Source of the DNA: Candidatus Methanodesulfokora sp.
GTDB lineage: Archaea > Korarchaeota > Korarchaeia > Korarchaeales > Korarchaeaceae
Length of the DNA stretch: 7,640 nt
Assembly (NCBI GenBank): GCA_023269865.1
Contig: JAGDWR010000082.1
Location: forward strand, 19,155-26,794
Direction of reading: 5' to 3'
Within the stretch, counting starts at the first letter, position 1. The number at the start of each line of letters is the position of its first letter. The notes beneath the pieces are model-generated. The model was not told where the DNA came from. It searched no databases and was given only the letters and a program-made list of their open reading frames with translations. Both the position numbers and the translations under genes were made by a program. Shown piece by piece: positions 1 through 6,029 of the stretch.

Positions 1-675
1 CCATCAGAGCCTCAAACTACCGAGATATCCCTATCACTAGTGCAGAGAGGAGCAAAGTACAGGCCAATTGATATGGATCTTTCGATGGAGCTTCTAAATC
101 TATTTGCAGTAAAAGCCAGGTCGATGGCGAAAGGACAGATAATATCAGCGGATCTAGGGGGATCGAAGGTACAAATATATGCCAGTGGAAGATTAATGCT
201 AAGAAATGAATCAAGTTCTCAGGGGGCCCTCGAAGACCTGAAAAAATGCCTCTTCTACATAATGCCTGCTGTAGTATGCCAAAATGATGCTTATCTGTTT
301 TTGGAGGAAATAATATACAAGAGGAGTATGTGTCAAGAACATCTAATGGAGATAGCAGGGATAAAATTGAATCCTGATGATGTGAAGTCAGTGATAAGAG
401 GCATTGAACCCGAGAACTACGAAAACCTCCTGAAAGAGGGAGTAAACAGGATAAAAAAGTTTGACGAAACCGGATTGATCCTAATCTCTATTTCAATTGA
501 GCTGAGAAGGGTGTTCAACCTCAATCCACCAAGGGAGATGGTTGATCTCCTGAGGGAATCTTTCTCCGGTAATCTACCAGAAAAAGCTATAGAAAGCAGT
601 CATATATCCAGCAGAAGAATAATTAGGTTATCTGAAGCGGTAGCTTGGGTTATACGAGCTGATGCTTCGGTGTGA
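1..675 (+). CDS. Unrecognised protein, 5'-partial (C-terminal part)
   Basis: I do not recognise this protein with certainty. The reading frame is open to the first base of the window, and the only nearby start, GTG at 40, has neither a Shine-Dalgarno sequence nor a TATA-like box before it, so I read this as the 3' part of a longer gene. If GTG 40 were the start, the product would be 211 residues. In that numbering, residues 33-56 form two strands around an 'ASGRLMLRN' turn followed by a helix (61-75). This resembles one half-repeat of TATA-binding protein, and also the segment before the ferredoxin domain in archaeal PAPS-reductase-like proteins. Three cysteines (70, 80, 98) lie where such proteins carry an iron-sulfur cluster, but the CxxCxxC spacing is absent. 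The rest (about 105-211) looks helical, with no membrane segment or signal peptide. The homology suggestions are from memory and weak; the coding call itself is fairly secure. It ends 113 bp before the next gene on the same strand. Confidence 0.7.
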   Translation, partial: PSEPQTTEISLSLVQRGAKYRPIDMDLSMELLNLFAVKARSMAKGQIISADLGGSKVQIYASGRLMLRNESSSQGALEDLKKCLFYIMPAVVCQNDAYLFLEEIIYKRSMCQEHLMEIAGIKLNPDDVKSVIRGIEPENYENLLKEGVNRIKKFDETGLILISISIELRRVFNLNPPREMVDLLRESFSGNLPEKAIESSHISSRRIIRLSEAVAWVIRADASV

Positions 676-706
676 GCTATGACAAAGAGAACCTTAAATT
701 GATTGA

Positions 707-717
707 TATATTTATAT
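707..717 (+). promoter_or_regulatory. AT-rich TATA-like stretch, second candidate upstream of the YbjN-like gene
   Basis: The 113-bp gap 676-788 holds two TATA-like stretches. This upstream one (atatatttata) would place a transcript start near 738-740 and give a leader of about 50 nt. It is less well placed for the downstream ATG than the box at 751-758 and may simply be AT-rich spacer or part of the preceding gene's 3' end. I see no RNA gene in the gap. Confidence 0.2.
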
Positions 718-737
718 CGGCTTTTGAAAGAAGCATT

Positions 738-764
738 GCCTAGCTCAAGGTTTATATTCTAGGC
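738..764. repeat. Inverted repeat bracketing the TATA box (candidate operator)
   Basis: gcctag at 738-743 and its exact reverse complement ctaggc at 759-764 are separated by 15 bp that contain the putative TATA box. A protein bound to both arms would block TBP/TFB, so this is a plausible repressor site. The arms are short and could arise by chance; no second copy was noticed in the window. Confidence 0.3.
751..758 (+). promoter_or_regulatory. Putative TATA box of the YbjN-like gene
   Basis: The sequence tttatatt lies 31-38 bp before the ATG at 789. Archaeal transcription normally starts about 25 bp after the centre of the box, which predicts a start near 780 and a leader of only some 6-10 nt. 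No clear Shine-Dalgarno sequence precedes the ATG, in keeping with a near-leaderless message. The box is bracketed by a 6-bp inverted repeat (738-743 and 759-764). Confidence 0.45.
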
Positions 765-788
765 TGATGAGTTGATGTTGTGTCGTGA

Positions 789-1199
789 ATGCTCTCGGAG
801 GACCTGGTGAAAAAAGTTAAGGATATTTTGGACGGCATGAATGTCAGGTATGAGGAGGGAAAAGTGAAGGATGCCACTTTTCTCATCTCGTTGTGGAGAA
901 CTGATAAATGGGATGAGCTGGAGATAGATATAGTGATCTCCCCTGGAAATCTCGTGGTCCTGTTCTCCACATTACCTGTCTCATCTGAAGGAAGGGAGAA
1001 TTGGCTCTTAAACAAGAACTGGGACTATAATTTCGCTCACTTTGCCACTGACATATCTGGAAATGTCATCGTTGTCTCAAACATAAGAGGAGAGGATGTC
1101 TCAGAAGAGCTGATGAGATTGTCCCTGGCATCTATAATAAGAGCTGCAGATGATCTAAAGGAGGCAATAGAGGAGGAAAGCGGTAATACCATTCGATGA
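789..1199 (+). CDS. YbjN-like (type III secretion chaperone-fold) protein
   Basis: This is a 136-residue soluble protein with no signal peptide or membrane segment. The visible pattern is an N-terminal helix (about 3-16), several strands (about 27-62), the segment 'LLNKNWDYNFAHFATD' (73-88), a 'GNVIVVSNI' strand (91-99), and a long acidic C-terminal helix (about 104-130). The order 'LN..N....F.H/KF..D..GNV.V...' followed by a helix is typical of YbjN/type III secretion chaperone-like proteins, a small fold found in bacteria and archaea that is usually of unknown function and sometimes linked to sensory regulation. The assignment rests on this pattern, not on catalytic residues. The start is secure: a TGA stop in frame lies directly before the ATG. 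The gene is probably transcribed alone. It converges on tmcA, with 9 bp between the two stop codons. The role in this organism is unknown. Confidence 0.6.
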   Translation: MLSEDLVKKVKDILDGMNVRYEEGKVKDATFLISLWRTDKWDELEIDIVISPGNLVVLFSTLPVSSEGRENWLLNKNWDYNFAHFATDISGNVIVVSNIRGEDVSEELMRLSLASIIRAADDLKEAIEEESGNTIR

Positions 1200-1208
1200 T
1201 GAAAATAT

Positions 1209-3383
1209 CTACTCAAATTTCGGCAGGATATCACTGTAAAGCTCGTACAGAGATTTAACGCATTCTCTTACCCTATCTATAGTCTCCTTCATCGTCTTCT
1301 TCTTGGTCATCCTTGCTATCAAAGGCCATGGCCTGCCTTGAAGGTTCTTTGCTATTAATATCCTCTCGACATCCTCCGGCAGGCTTCCTGCTCTTGACAT
1401 GAAGTAAGAGACTAAAATCTCCTTTATGGCATCGGATGCCATTTCATATGTGTTAAACTCCTTTATGTAATCCCTCAACCTTAGAAGTTGGGAGAACCTT
1501 AATCTAGGCCTCTCCTCATGAACTCCTGCTGATAAAACAAGCCTTATTACCTCTGGATCTGCATCGAAGTAGACATCATGCAAAGTTCCCAGTATCCTCC
1601 TCTTAAACTCAGCATTTATCTCCTCTATCGACCTTCTTGCTTTTTCGCTAACAGGTTTTACCACAAACACACTGTACTCACCAGATACATCGCTCCTCTG
1701 TGGGCTCATGTGAATTGGAAGAAATCCGTTTTTGAGCCAGAACCTTAGAAGCTGTGGTGAGGCGCCAAATCCTGCTCCTATCCAGTCAACTCCAGCATCT
1801 TTCGCTTCTTCATACATAAAGGATATCATTTTTGATCCTATCCCCTTCCCTTGAAGCTCAGGGTGCACAGCTATCCTCACTATCCTCCATCCCCATAGCT
1901 TGCAGAACTCCTTGTTTCCATAGTGAACTAGAATTCTCGAGGGAATCATGTGGCCGGGAGGGCTTTCCTTTCTCTCTATAATGGAATCTATTATCGGTTT
2001 ATTCAGTCTGCCCTCCTCACATATCTGAGCAGCTGCAACAACGTTATTTCCCATTAAAATAGCTCTCATGTGATGATGAGGAGCATCAAGCATCATAGCA
2101 AGGTCATCAGGCCTGTTCCTATAATGAGCTAGCACATATATTCCGTAAAACTCCCTGAGCTTCTCCTCATCCAATTTCTCTGGTTCAAGCTTCTCATATC
2201 TAATATCACCTCCCCAAACAGAAGCTGGTTCCGCATCCAGCAGCAATAACTTATAAAGCCACAACTCCACGGGATCTCCCTCTGGATATCTTATGGGGGT
2301 CCTCATCTCAAGCTTCAGAAATCTAGTGCTCCTTGACTCCATGGTCTTCAGGAACTTCATCGTAAATCCTCTTCCAGATCCCTCATATCCGTGAACTGTC
2401 GTGGCAAAAATGCTCAATCTGCTCTTCCTAGCTATTTTGAAAAGAAGATGGACAGGAACCGTTGCTGCTTCATCGACAATTTTTATCCTTATGTCGAGCT
2501 CCGACATGGATATAGGAGATCTGTAAAAAGCTGTTCTTCTGCCAGATATCACTGCAACAGTCTTTCCATCCCTCTTCACCTCATTGTATCTCAACCCCTG
2601 TGCCTCCAAACCCTTTTTCAGGAAGGAAAAGAAGATCTGCACGCCATCCGGGGATGATGCTGTCACTCCTATTGACCTGGATATCCTTTTCCCCAGTATT
2701 AGAGATGCCGCCAAGCCTAAAGCTGCAGATTTTCCTCTGCCTCTGTTGGCAGTTATCGCTATTATCTGCTTTTTCTGGGACATTGCACTCGATATAATTG
2801 TCCTTATCACATTAAGTTGATCATTTGACATGGAGAGGTTCTCAACAGGATCATCTGATTGTGGTTTTTCTATCATTTTTCTCTCCACAAGCCTTTCAAC
2901 TCCTATCAGCTTATCTTTATCAAGAAGCCACACTCCCTCCGATCCCAGACTTCCCAGAAATCTCCTCTTAAATGCCTGCCTCACGTCTTTATCCGTGTAG
3001 GGAGGAGATACAAGCTCCCTCTGGAATCTAGTTAATCTGCTCAGCCAGTCATCAGGAATTAGAAATACGATTATCCCTCCTCCTCTAACTGTCTCAACAA
3101 GTATTCCAAGATCATTTGGCCTTAGTTCATCTGATATGTCAGCAAAAAGGGCATCAAAAGTGCTTCCCAGAACAGAATCTGTTTCATCATAGCTTATTGA
3201 CTTTGCATTCCCTATTTTCGGGATGCCGACACAGAGAACAGACTTCTCCCTCGAGATATCATCGATAACCCCTCTTATGGAGTCAAATCCATGTCCTCTT
3301 ATCACAAGAACTCTTCTTTCACCGCTTCTCTCAGCTTCGCTTAGAACTCTCCTTATTGCTTCCCCTGGCTCTATGGAGATCAC
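1209..3383 (-). CDS. tmcA: RNA cytidine acetyltransferase TmcA (Kre33/NAT10 family)
   Basis: This enzyme makes N4-acetylcytidine in RNA from acetyl-CoA and ATP. E. coli TmcA acts on the wobble C34 of elongator tRNA-Met; in hyperthermophilic archaea the homologue modifies many tRNA and rRNA sites. The 724 residues show the full domain order: an N-terminal DUF1726-type region (about 20-115); an ATPase/helicase module (about 205-385) with the family P-loop 'RGRGKS' (214-219), the 'VDEAATVP' Walker B (303-310) and 'GYEGSGRGF' (332-340); a GNAT domain (about 410-565) with the acetyl-CoA loop 'RIAVHPELQGKGIG' (503-516) and 'GFGASPQLLRFW' (538-549); and a basic C-terminal RNA-binding region (about 585-724). 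The length fits archaeal members, and all key motifs are intact. The start is GTG, with an in-frame TAG directly upstream excluding extension. The gene is divergent from the M20 gene across 71 bp and convergent with the YbjN-like gene. Confidence 0.96.
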   Translation of the reverse strand: MISIEPGEAIRRVLSEAERSGERRVLVIRGHGFDSIRGVIDDISREKSVLCVGIPKIGNAKSISYDETDSVLGSTFDALFADISDELRPNDLGILVETVRGGGIIVFLIPDDWLSRLTRFQRELVSPPYTDKDVRQAFKRRFLGSLGSEGVWLLDKDKLIGVERLVERKMIEKPQSDDPVENLSMSNDQLNVIRTIISSAMSQKKQIIAITANRGRGKSAALGLAASLILGKRISRSIGVTASSPDGVQIFFSFLKKGLEAQGLRYNEVKRDGKTVAVISGRRTAFYRSPISMSELDIRIKIVDEAATVPVHLLFKIARKSRLSIFATTVHGYEGSGRGFTMKFLKTMESRSTRFLKLEMRTPIRYPEGDPVELWLYKLLLLDAEPASVWGGDIRYEKLEPEKLDEEKLREFYGIYVLAHYRNRPDDLAMMLDAPHHHMRAILMGNNVVAAAQICEEGRLNKPIIDSIIERKESPPGHMIPSRILVHYGNKEFCKLWGWRIVRIAVHPELQGKGIGSKMISFMYEEAKDAGVDWIGAGFGASPQLLRFWLKNGFLPIHMSPQRSDVSGEYSVFVVKPVSEKARRSIEEINAEFKRRILGTLHDVYFDADPEVIRLVLSAGVHEERPRLRFSQLLRLRDYIKEFNTYEMASDAIKEILVSYFMSRAGSLPEDVERILIAKNLQGRPWPLIARMTKKKTMKETIDRVRECVKSLYELYSDILPKFE

Positions 3384-3418
3384 CTAGCTCTTTTCTTGGG
3401 ATTAATTTAACTCTTCCC

Positions 3419-3425
3419 ATATAAA
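3419..3425 (-). promoter_or_regulatory. Putative TATA box of tmcA
   Basis: On the minus strand this reads tttatat, centred 39 bp before the GTG start at 3383. It predicts transcription starting near 3396 with a leader of about 13 nt. No strong Shine-Dalgarno sequence is present; only a short 'gag' lies near the GTG. The box abuts the forward promoter of the M20 gene. Confidence 0.45.
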
Positions 3426-3427
3426 GT

Positions 3428-3436
3428 GTTTAAATA
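3428..3436 (+). promoter_or_regulatory. Putative TATA box of the M20 hydrolase gene (leaderless)
   Basis: gtttaaata is centred about 23 bp before the ATG at 3455, so transcription should start at or within a few bases of the start codon. The message would be leaderless, which agrees with the lack of any Shine-Dalgarno sequence. The box sits in an imperfect 14-bp palindrome (3425-3438) with one mismatched pair. Confidence 0.5.
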
Positions 3437-3454
3437 CTGAATACCTCATCTCGC

Positions 3455-4672
3455 ATGCTTGACAGCAAGATAGATGAGCTCAGGAATTTCTCCATAAAGA
3501 TCCTGTCGGATTTAATATCCTTCCCCACTGTTAATCCACCAGGAGAAAGCTACAGGGAGATATCAGAGTATCTTTCCAACTTGCTTAGTGAGATTGGATT
3601 TTATGTAGAGGTAGTTCAGGCTCCAGATTCGATCGTAAAAGACCCAGATCATCCGAGATATAATGTGATAGCGAGAATGGGCAGTGGAAGACCTGTTTTA
3701 CACTTTAATGGTCATTATGATGTTGTTCCAGCTGGATCTGGTTGGAAAATGGATCCATTTAAGCCCTTTGTAGCAGGAGGACTTGTATATGGGAGAGGAG
3801 CAAGCGATATGAAGGGAGGCATGGCTGCCATAATAACAGCTGCTAAAGCTTTGGCAGACTCAAATGCAAGGTTTGGCGGCACATTAGAGCTTTCATTCAC
3901 ACCTGATGAAGAGACAGGAGGGGAGGCAGGGGTCGCCTATATTGTGGAAAAGGGAATGGTGAAGCCGGATTTTGCTGTTGTGGCAGAGCCAAGTGGAGTG
4001 GATAACATATGGATAGGAAACAAGGGAACTGCATGGCTCATGGTAGAAGTTTATGGCAAGCAGGCTCATGGCAGCACCCCTTGGAGAGGGGTTAATGCAT
4101 TTGAGGCAATGGTTCATGTTGCTGATAGGATGCTGAGGGAGTTGAAGCCAATAGTTGAGGAAAAGAAGAGCAGATATGATTATGGGGATCCAAGAGGAGC
4201 AAGAGCCACTCTGATGCTTGGAGGAGAGGTAAGAGGAGGGGCTAAAGTAAACATAGTTCCTGGGTATTGTTCCTTCACAATAGACAGAAGGGTCTTGCCG
4301 GAGGAGAGTTCGGAGGAAGCTGCAAGAGAGATAGAGGACTTCGTGAACAGGATAAAGATTCCTGATGTTGATTTAAGAGTTAAGAGGCTAAGTGTTCAAG
4401 ATGCGAGCGTTGTAGATCCGGAGCTGGAAATAGTGAAGGTAGCTGTAAGATCAGCTGAGGATGTTTTGGGGATAAAGCCAAGAAGGACAGTTTGTATGGG
4501 AGGTTTGGACACAAGATTCTTCCAGAGGAAAGGAATTCAGGCGATAACATATGGACCAGGAATATCGGAGGTAGCTCATATGGCTGATGAGTACGTGAGG
4601 GTGGATGACATATTATCAATGGCAAAAATCTACTGCAGAATGGCATCTAGCTTAATAGGGGTTTATCTTTGA
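3455..4672 (+). CDS. M20-family metallohydrolase (ArgE/DapE/carboxypeptidase type)
   Basis: This is a cytoplasmic two-metal (zinc or cobalt) hydrolase that cleaves an amide bond, as in deacetylation of acetylornithine, desuccinylation of succinyl-diaminopimelate, or carboxypeptidase/aminoacylase reactions. The sequence cannot tell which. All M20 landmarks are present in the 405 residues: metal ligand H87 and D89 in 'GHYDVVP', bridging D118 in 'GASDMKGG', catalytic E152 and ligand E153 in 'TPDEETGG', ligand E178 in 'VVAEPSG', and the final ligand H375 in 'EVAHMADEY'. The dimerisation/lid domain (about 190-305) carries H205 in 'QAHGSTPW', which completes the active site across the dimer. Length is normal for the family. 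No arg or lys biosynthetic gene lies nearby, so peptide or N-acyl-amino-acid turnover, as for the Sulfolobus carboxypeptidase, is as likely as biosynthesis. The stop is 2 bp from the glyA stop on the other strand. Confidence 0.92.
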   Translation: MLDSKIDELRNFSIKILSDLISFPTVNPPGESYREISEYLSNLLSEIGFYVEVVQAPDSIVKDPDHPRYNVIARMGSGRPVLHFNGHYDVVPAGSGWKMDPFKPFVAGGLVYGRGASDMKGGMAAIITAAKALADSNARFGGTLELSFTPDEETGGEAGVAYIVEKGMVKPDFAVVAEPSGVDNIWIGNKGTAWLMVEVYGKQAHGSTPWRGVNAFEAMVHVADRMLRELKPIVEEKKSRYDYGDPRGARATLMLGGEVRGGAKVNIVPGYCSFTIDRRVLPEESSEEAAREIEDFVNRIKIPDVDLRVKRLSVQDASVVDPELEIVKVAVRSAEDVLGIKPRRTVCMGGLDTRFFQRKGIQAITYGPGISEVAHMADEYVRVDDILSMAKIYCRMASSLIGVYL

Positions 4673-4674
4673 GA

Positions 4675-6003
4675 TCAGGTGGAGGGGAGGGCTATATATC
4701 TGTAGGCCTCCCTCCCCGTCTCAAAGGCATAGTGTATGTGCTTGAAGTTCCTTCTAAACTCCGAAACTTGTTTTGAGACTTTTTTCGGATCTTCTCCTGC
4801 TATAAGCACTTTTCTTATGAACTCAGCTATCTCCTCCATTTCTTTTTCCTTCATCCCTAATCTTGTCACTTCAGCTACGCCCATCCTTATTCCTCCTGGA
4901 TCTAGGAAGCTTCTTCCTCTCTTCGGATCCCATGGAAGTAGATTTCTGTTCACTATTATGTTTGCTTCCTCTAGAAGCTTTTCTGCTTTTTTTCCACCGC
5001 CAAGCTCATCCACATCGAGAAGAACCTGATGGCTTTTAGTGAACCCATTTTTCTCGCCTGGAACCTTGAATCCCCTCTCATGAAGAGCTTCAGCAAAAGC
5101 TCTTGCATTCCTAACTATCTGCGATGCATATTCCCTTCCAAAAGCAAGGAATTCAGCAAGGGCTACAGCTAGAGCTGCAACTGCATTCAAATGGTGATTG
5201 CTGAGCAGACCGGGAAAGTTCGCCTTCTTTATCAACTCAAACTTCTCCTCATCATTTGTCACGACCATGCCATGTTGGGGCCCGGGCAAGGTCTTATGGG
5301 TGCTCATTGTCATGCAATCAGCTCCCTCTCTTAGCGGATCTTGAAACTCCCCTCCAGCTATAAGGCCCGCTACATGAGCAGCATCATAGTTTACAACTGC
5401 ATTTATAGCTTTGGCTGCATCTGCTATCTCCTTAACGGGTTGTGGGAAGAGTATAACACTGCCTCCAAGCATTATCAACTTTGGCTTGTTCTGCTCCATC
5501 CTCTTCACAGTCTTATCGACATCTATGTTCAGGTTTTCATCATCAAAAGCTATGTACTTGACGTCTAATCCCCTTACAGCTCCAGCAGTCCCTCCTATGA
5601 AGTTCCCCTCAGAGCCATAAAGGGGGCCCATGCTTATGTGCCCTCCCTTTGTTATCGGAAGGGCCATCATAACATCTCCTGGCTTTGTGAAAGCTGCATA
5701 GACGGACATGTTAGCTACAACTCCGCTTATAGGTCTAACATCAGCAAATTTAACCTTGAAAAGTTCCTTCGCAAGCTCCATTGCAATTATCTCAACTTGA
5801 TCTAGATATTTGGTCCCTGCGTAAACTCTCTCTCCCACCCATCCTTCTGCATATCTGTGGCCAAAGTCGCAGATCAAAGCTTCTCTTACAGCCCAGCTTG
5901 TCACATTTTCGCTTGCTATAAGTGGTATTGACGAATCAAACCACTTATGATGCTCCCTCATGAGGGAGAAAACTCTCTCATATGATTCCCTTGGATCCAT
6001 CAT
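4675..6003 (-). CDS. glyA: Serine hydroxymethyltransferase
   Basis: This pyridoxal-phosphate enzyme interconverts serine and glycine while moving a one-carbon unit to or from a tetrahydropterin (folate, or a methanopterin-type carrier in many archaea). The 442 residues show the family landmarks: 'SENVTS' (31-36), the 'YAEGWVGERVYAGTKY' region (51-66) that binds substrate, H122 in 'GGHISMG' stacking on the cofactor ring, D207 in 'NYDAAHVAG' pairing with the cofactor nitrogen, the Schiff-base lysine K237 in 'TMSTHKTLPGPQ', and R373 in 'GGIRMG' for the substrate carboxylate. Length and the 'STHKTLPGPQHG' form fit archaeal members. The gene begins ATG ATG; an AGGTG motif just upstream is spaced better for the second ATG, so the first Met may be spare. 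It is divergent from the DUF134 gene across only 26 bp and has a perfect palindrome inside codons 12-17. Confidence 0.96.
   Translation of the reverse strand: MMDPRESYERVFSLMREHHKWFDSSIPLIASENVTSWAVREALICDFGHRYAEGWVGERVYAGTKYLDQVEIIAMELAKELFKVKFADVRPISGVVANMSVYAAFTKPGDVMMALPITKGGHISMGPLYGSEGNFIGGTAGAVRGLDVKYIAFDDENLNIDVDKTVKRMEQNKPKLIMLGGSVILFPQPVKEIADAAKAINAVVNYDAAHVAGLIAGGEFQDPLREGADCMTMSTHKTLPGPQHGMVVTNDEEKFELIKKANFPGLLSNHHLNAVAALAVALAEFLAFGREYASQIVRNARAFAEALHERGFKVPGEKNGFTKSHQVLLDVDELGGGKKAEKLLEEANIIVNRNLLPWDPKRGRSFLDPGGIRMGVAEVTRLGMKEKEMEEIAEFIRKVLIAGEDPKKVSKQVSEFRRNFKHIHYAFETGREAYRYIALPST
4684..4717. terminator. GC-rich stem-loop at the M20/glyA convergent junction (candidate terminator)
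   Basis: ggggaggg (4684-4691) and ccctcccc (4710-4717) are exact reverse complements separated by an 18-nt loop. The structure begins 12 bp after the M20 stop and lies in the last codons of glyA. There is no T-run after it on the plus strand, so it is not a textbook terminator. It could pause polymerase, protect the 3' end of the M20 transcript, or just reflect the codons for the SHMT C-terminus. Confidence 0.3.
5953..5968. repeat. Perfect 16-bp palindrome (candidate operator) inside the 5' end of glyA
   Basis: ctccctcatgagggag equals its own reverse complement over all 16 bases. It covers glyA codons 12-17 and lies 62-77 bp upstream of the DUF134 start. A dimeric helix-turn-helix protein typically binds such a site, and the adjacent divergent gene encodes one. 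No binding is shown; the position is the reason to flag it. Confidence 0.4.
5979..5986 (+). promoter_or_regulatory. Weak TATA-like box for the DUF134 gene, inside glyA
   Basis: catatgat lies about 48 bp upstream of the TTG at 6030 and would give a start near 6008 and a leader of about 22 nt that includes the AGGA ribosome site. It is a poor match to the archaeal consensus, so confidence is low. The 26-bp gap means any forward promoter must overlap glyA coding sequence. Confidence 0.2.
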
Positions 6004-6005
6004 GA

Positions 6006-6010
6006 CACCT
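6006..6010 (-). promoter_or_regulatory. Ribosome binding site of glyA
   Basis: On the minus strand AGGTG lies 2 nt before the first ATG and 5 nt before the second. It matches the right half of the full archaeal site AGGAGGTGAT, so either ATG can be served, with the second slightly better spaced. A weak TATA-like tttta at about 6036-6040, inside the DUF134 gene, is the best minus-strand promoter candidate. Confidence 0.4.
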
Positions 6011-6019
6011 ACTTTCTAC

Positions 6020-6023
6020 AGGA
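6020..6023 (+). promoter_or_regulatory. Ribosome binding site deciding the DUF134 TTG start
   Basis: AGGA ends 6 nt before the TTG at 6030, an ideal spacing. The alternative ATG at 6057 has no such site. This favours the TTG, although the nine extra residues are not part of the conserved domain. Confidence 0.45.
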
Positions 6024-6029
6024 AGCTTT

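Noticed and set aside
209..213. TmcA P-loop lacking the first glycine of the classic Walker A
   Set aside because: The family normally uses the form ending in RGRGKS without that glycine, so this is not a lost motif.
676..788. Possible tRNA or small RNA in the largest gap
   Set aside because: No cloverleaf arms or TTCGA-like T-loop can be formed; the gap is explained by promoter elements.
764..800. Possible C/D box small RNA (ctgatga resembles a C box)
   Set aside because: The first base does not fit the C-box consensus and I found no properly spaced D box or C'/D' pair.
752..1015. Minus-strand open frame opposite the YbjN-like gene
   Set aside because: It is fully antisense to a gene with a better protein pattern and promoter, and its low-complexity Ser/Thr-rich product is typical of a shadow frame.
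2391..2820. Overlapping plus-strand frames inside tmcA
   Set aside because: They lie across the conserved ATPase motifs of TmcA and give no recognisable protein.
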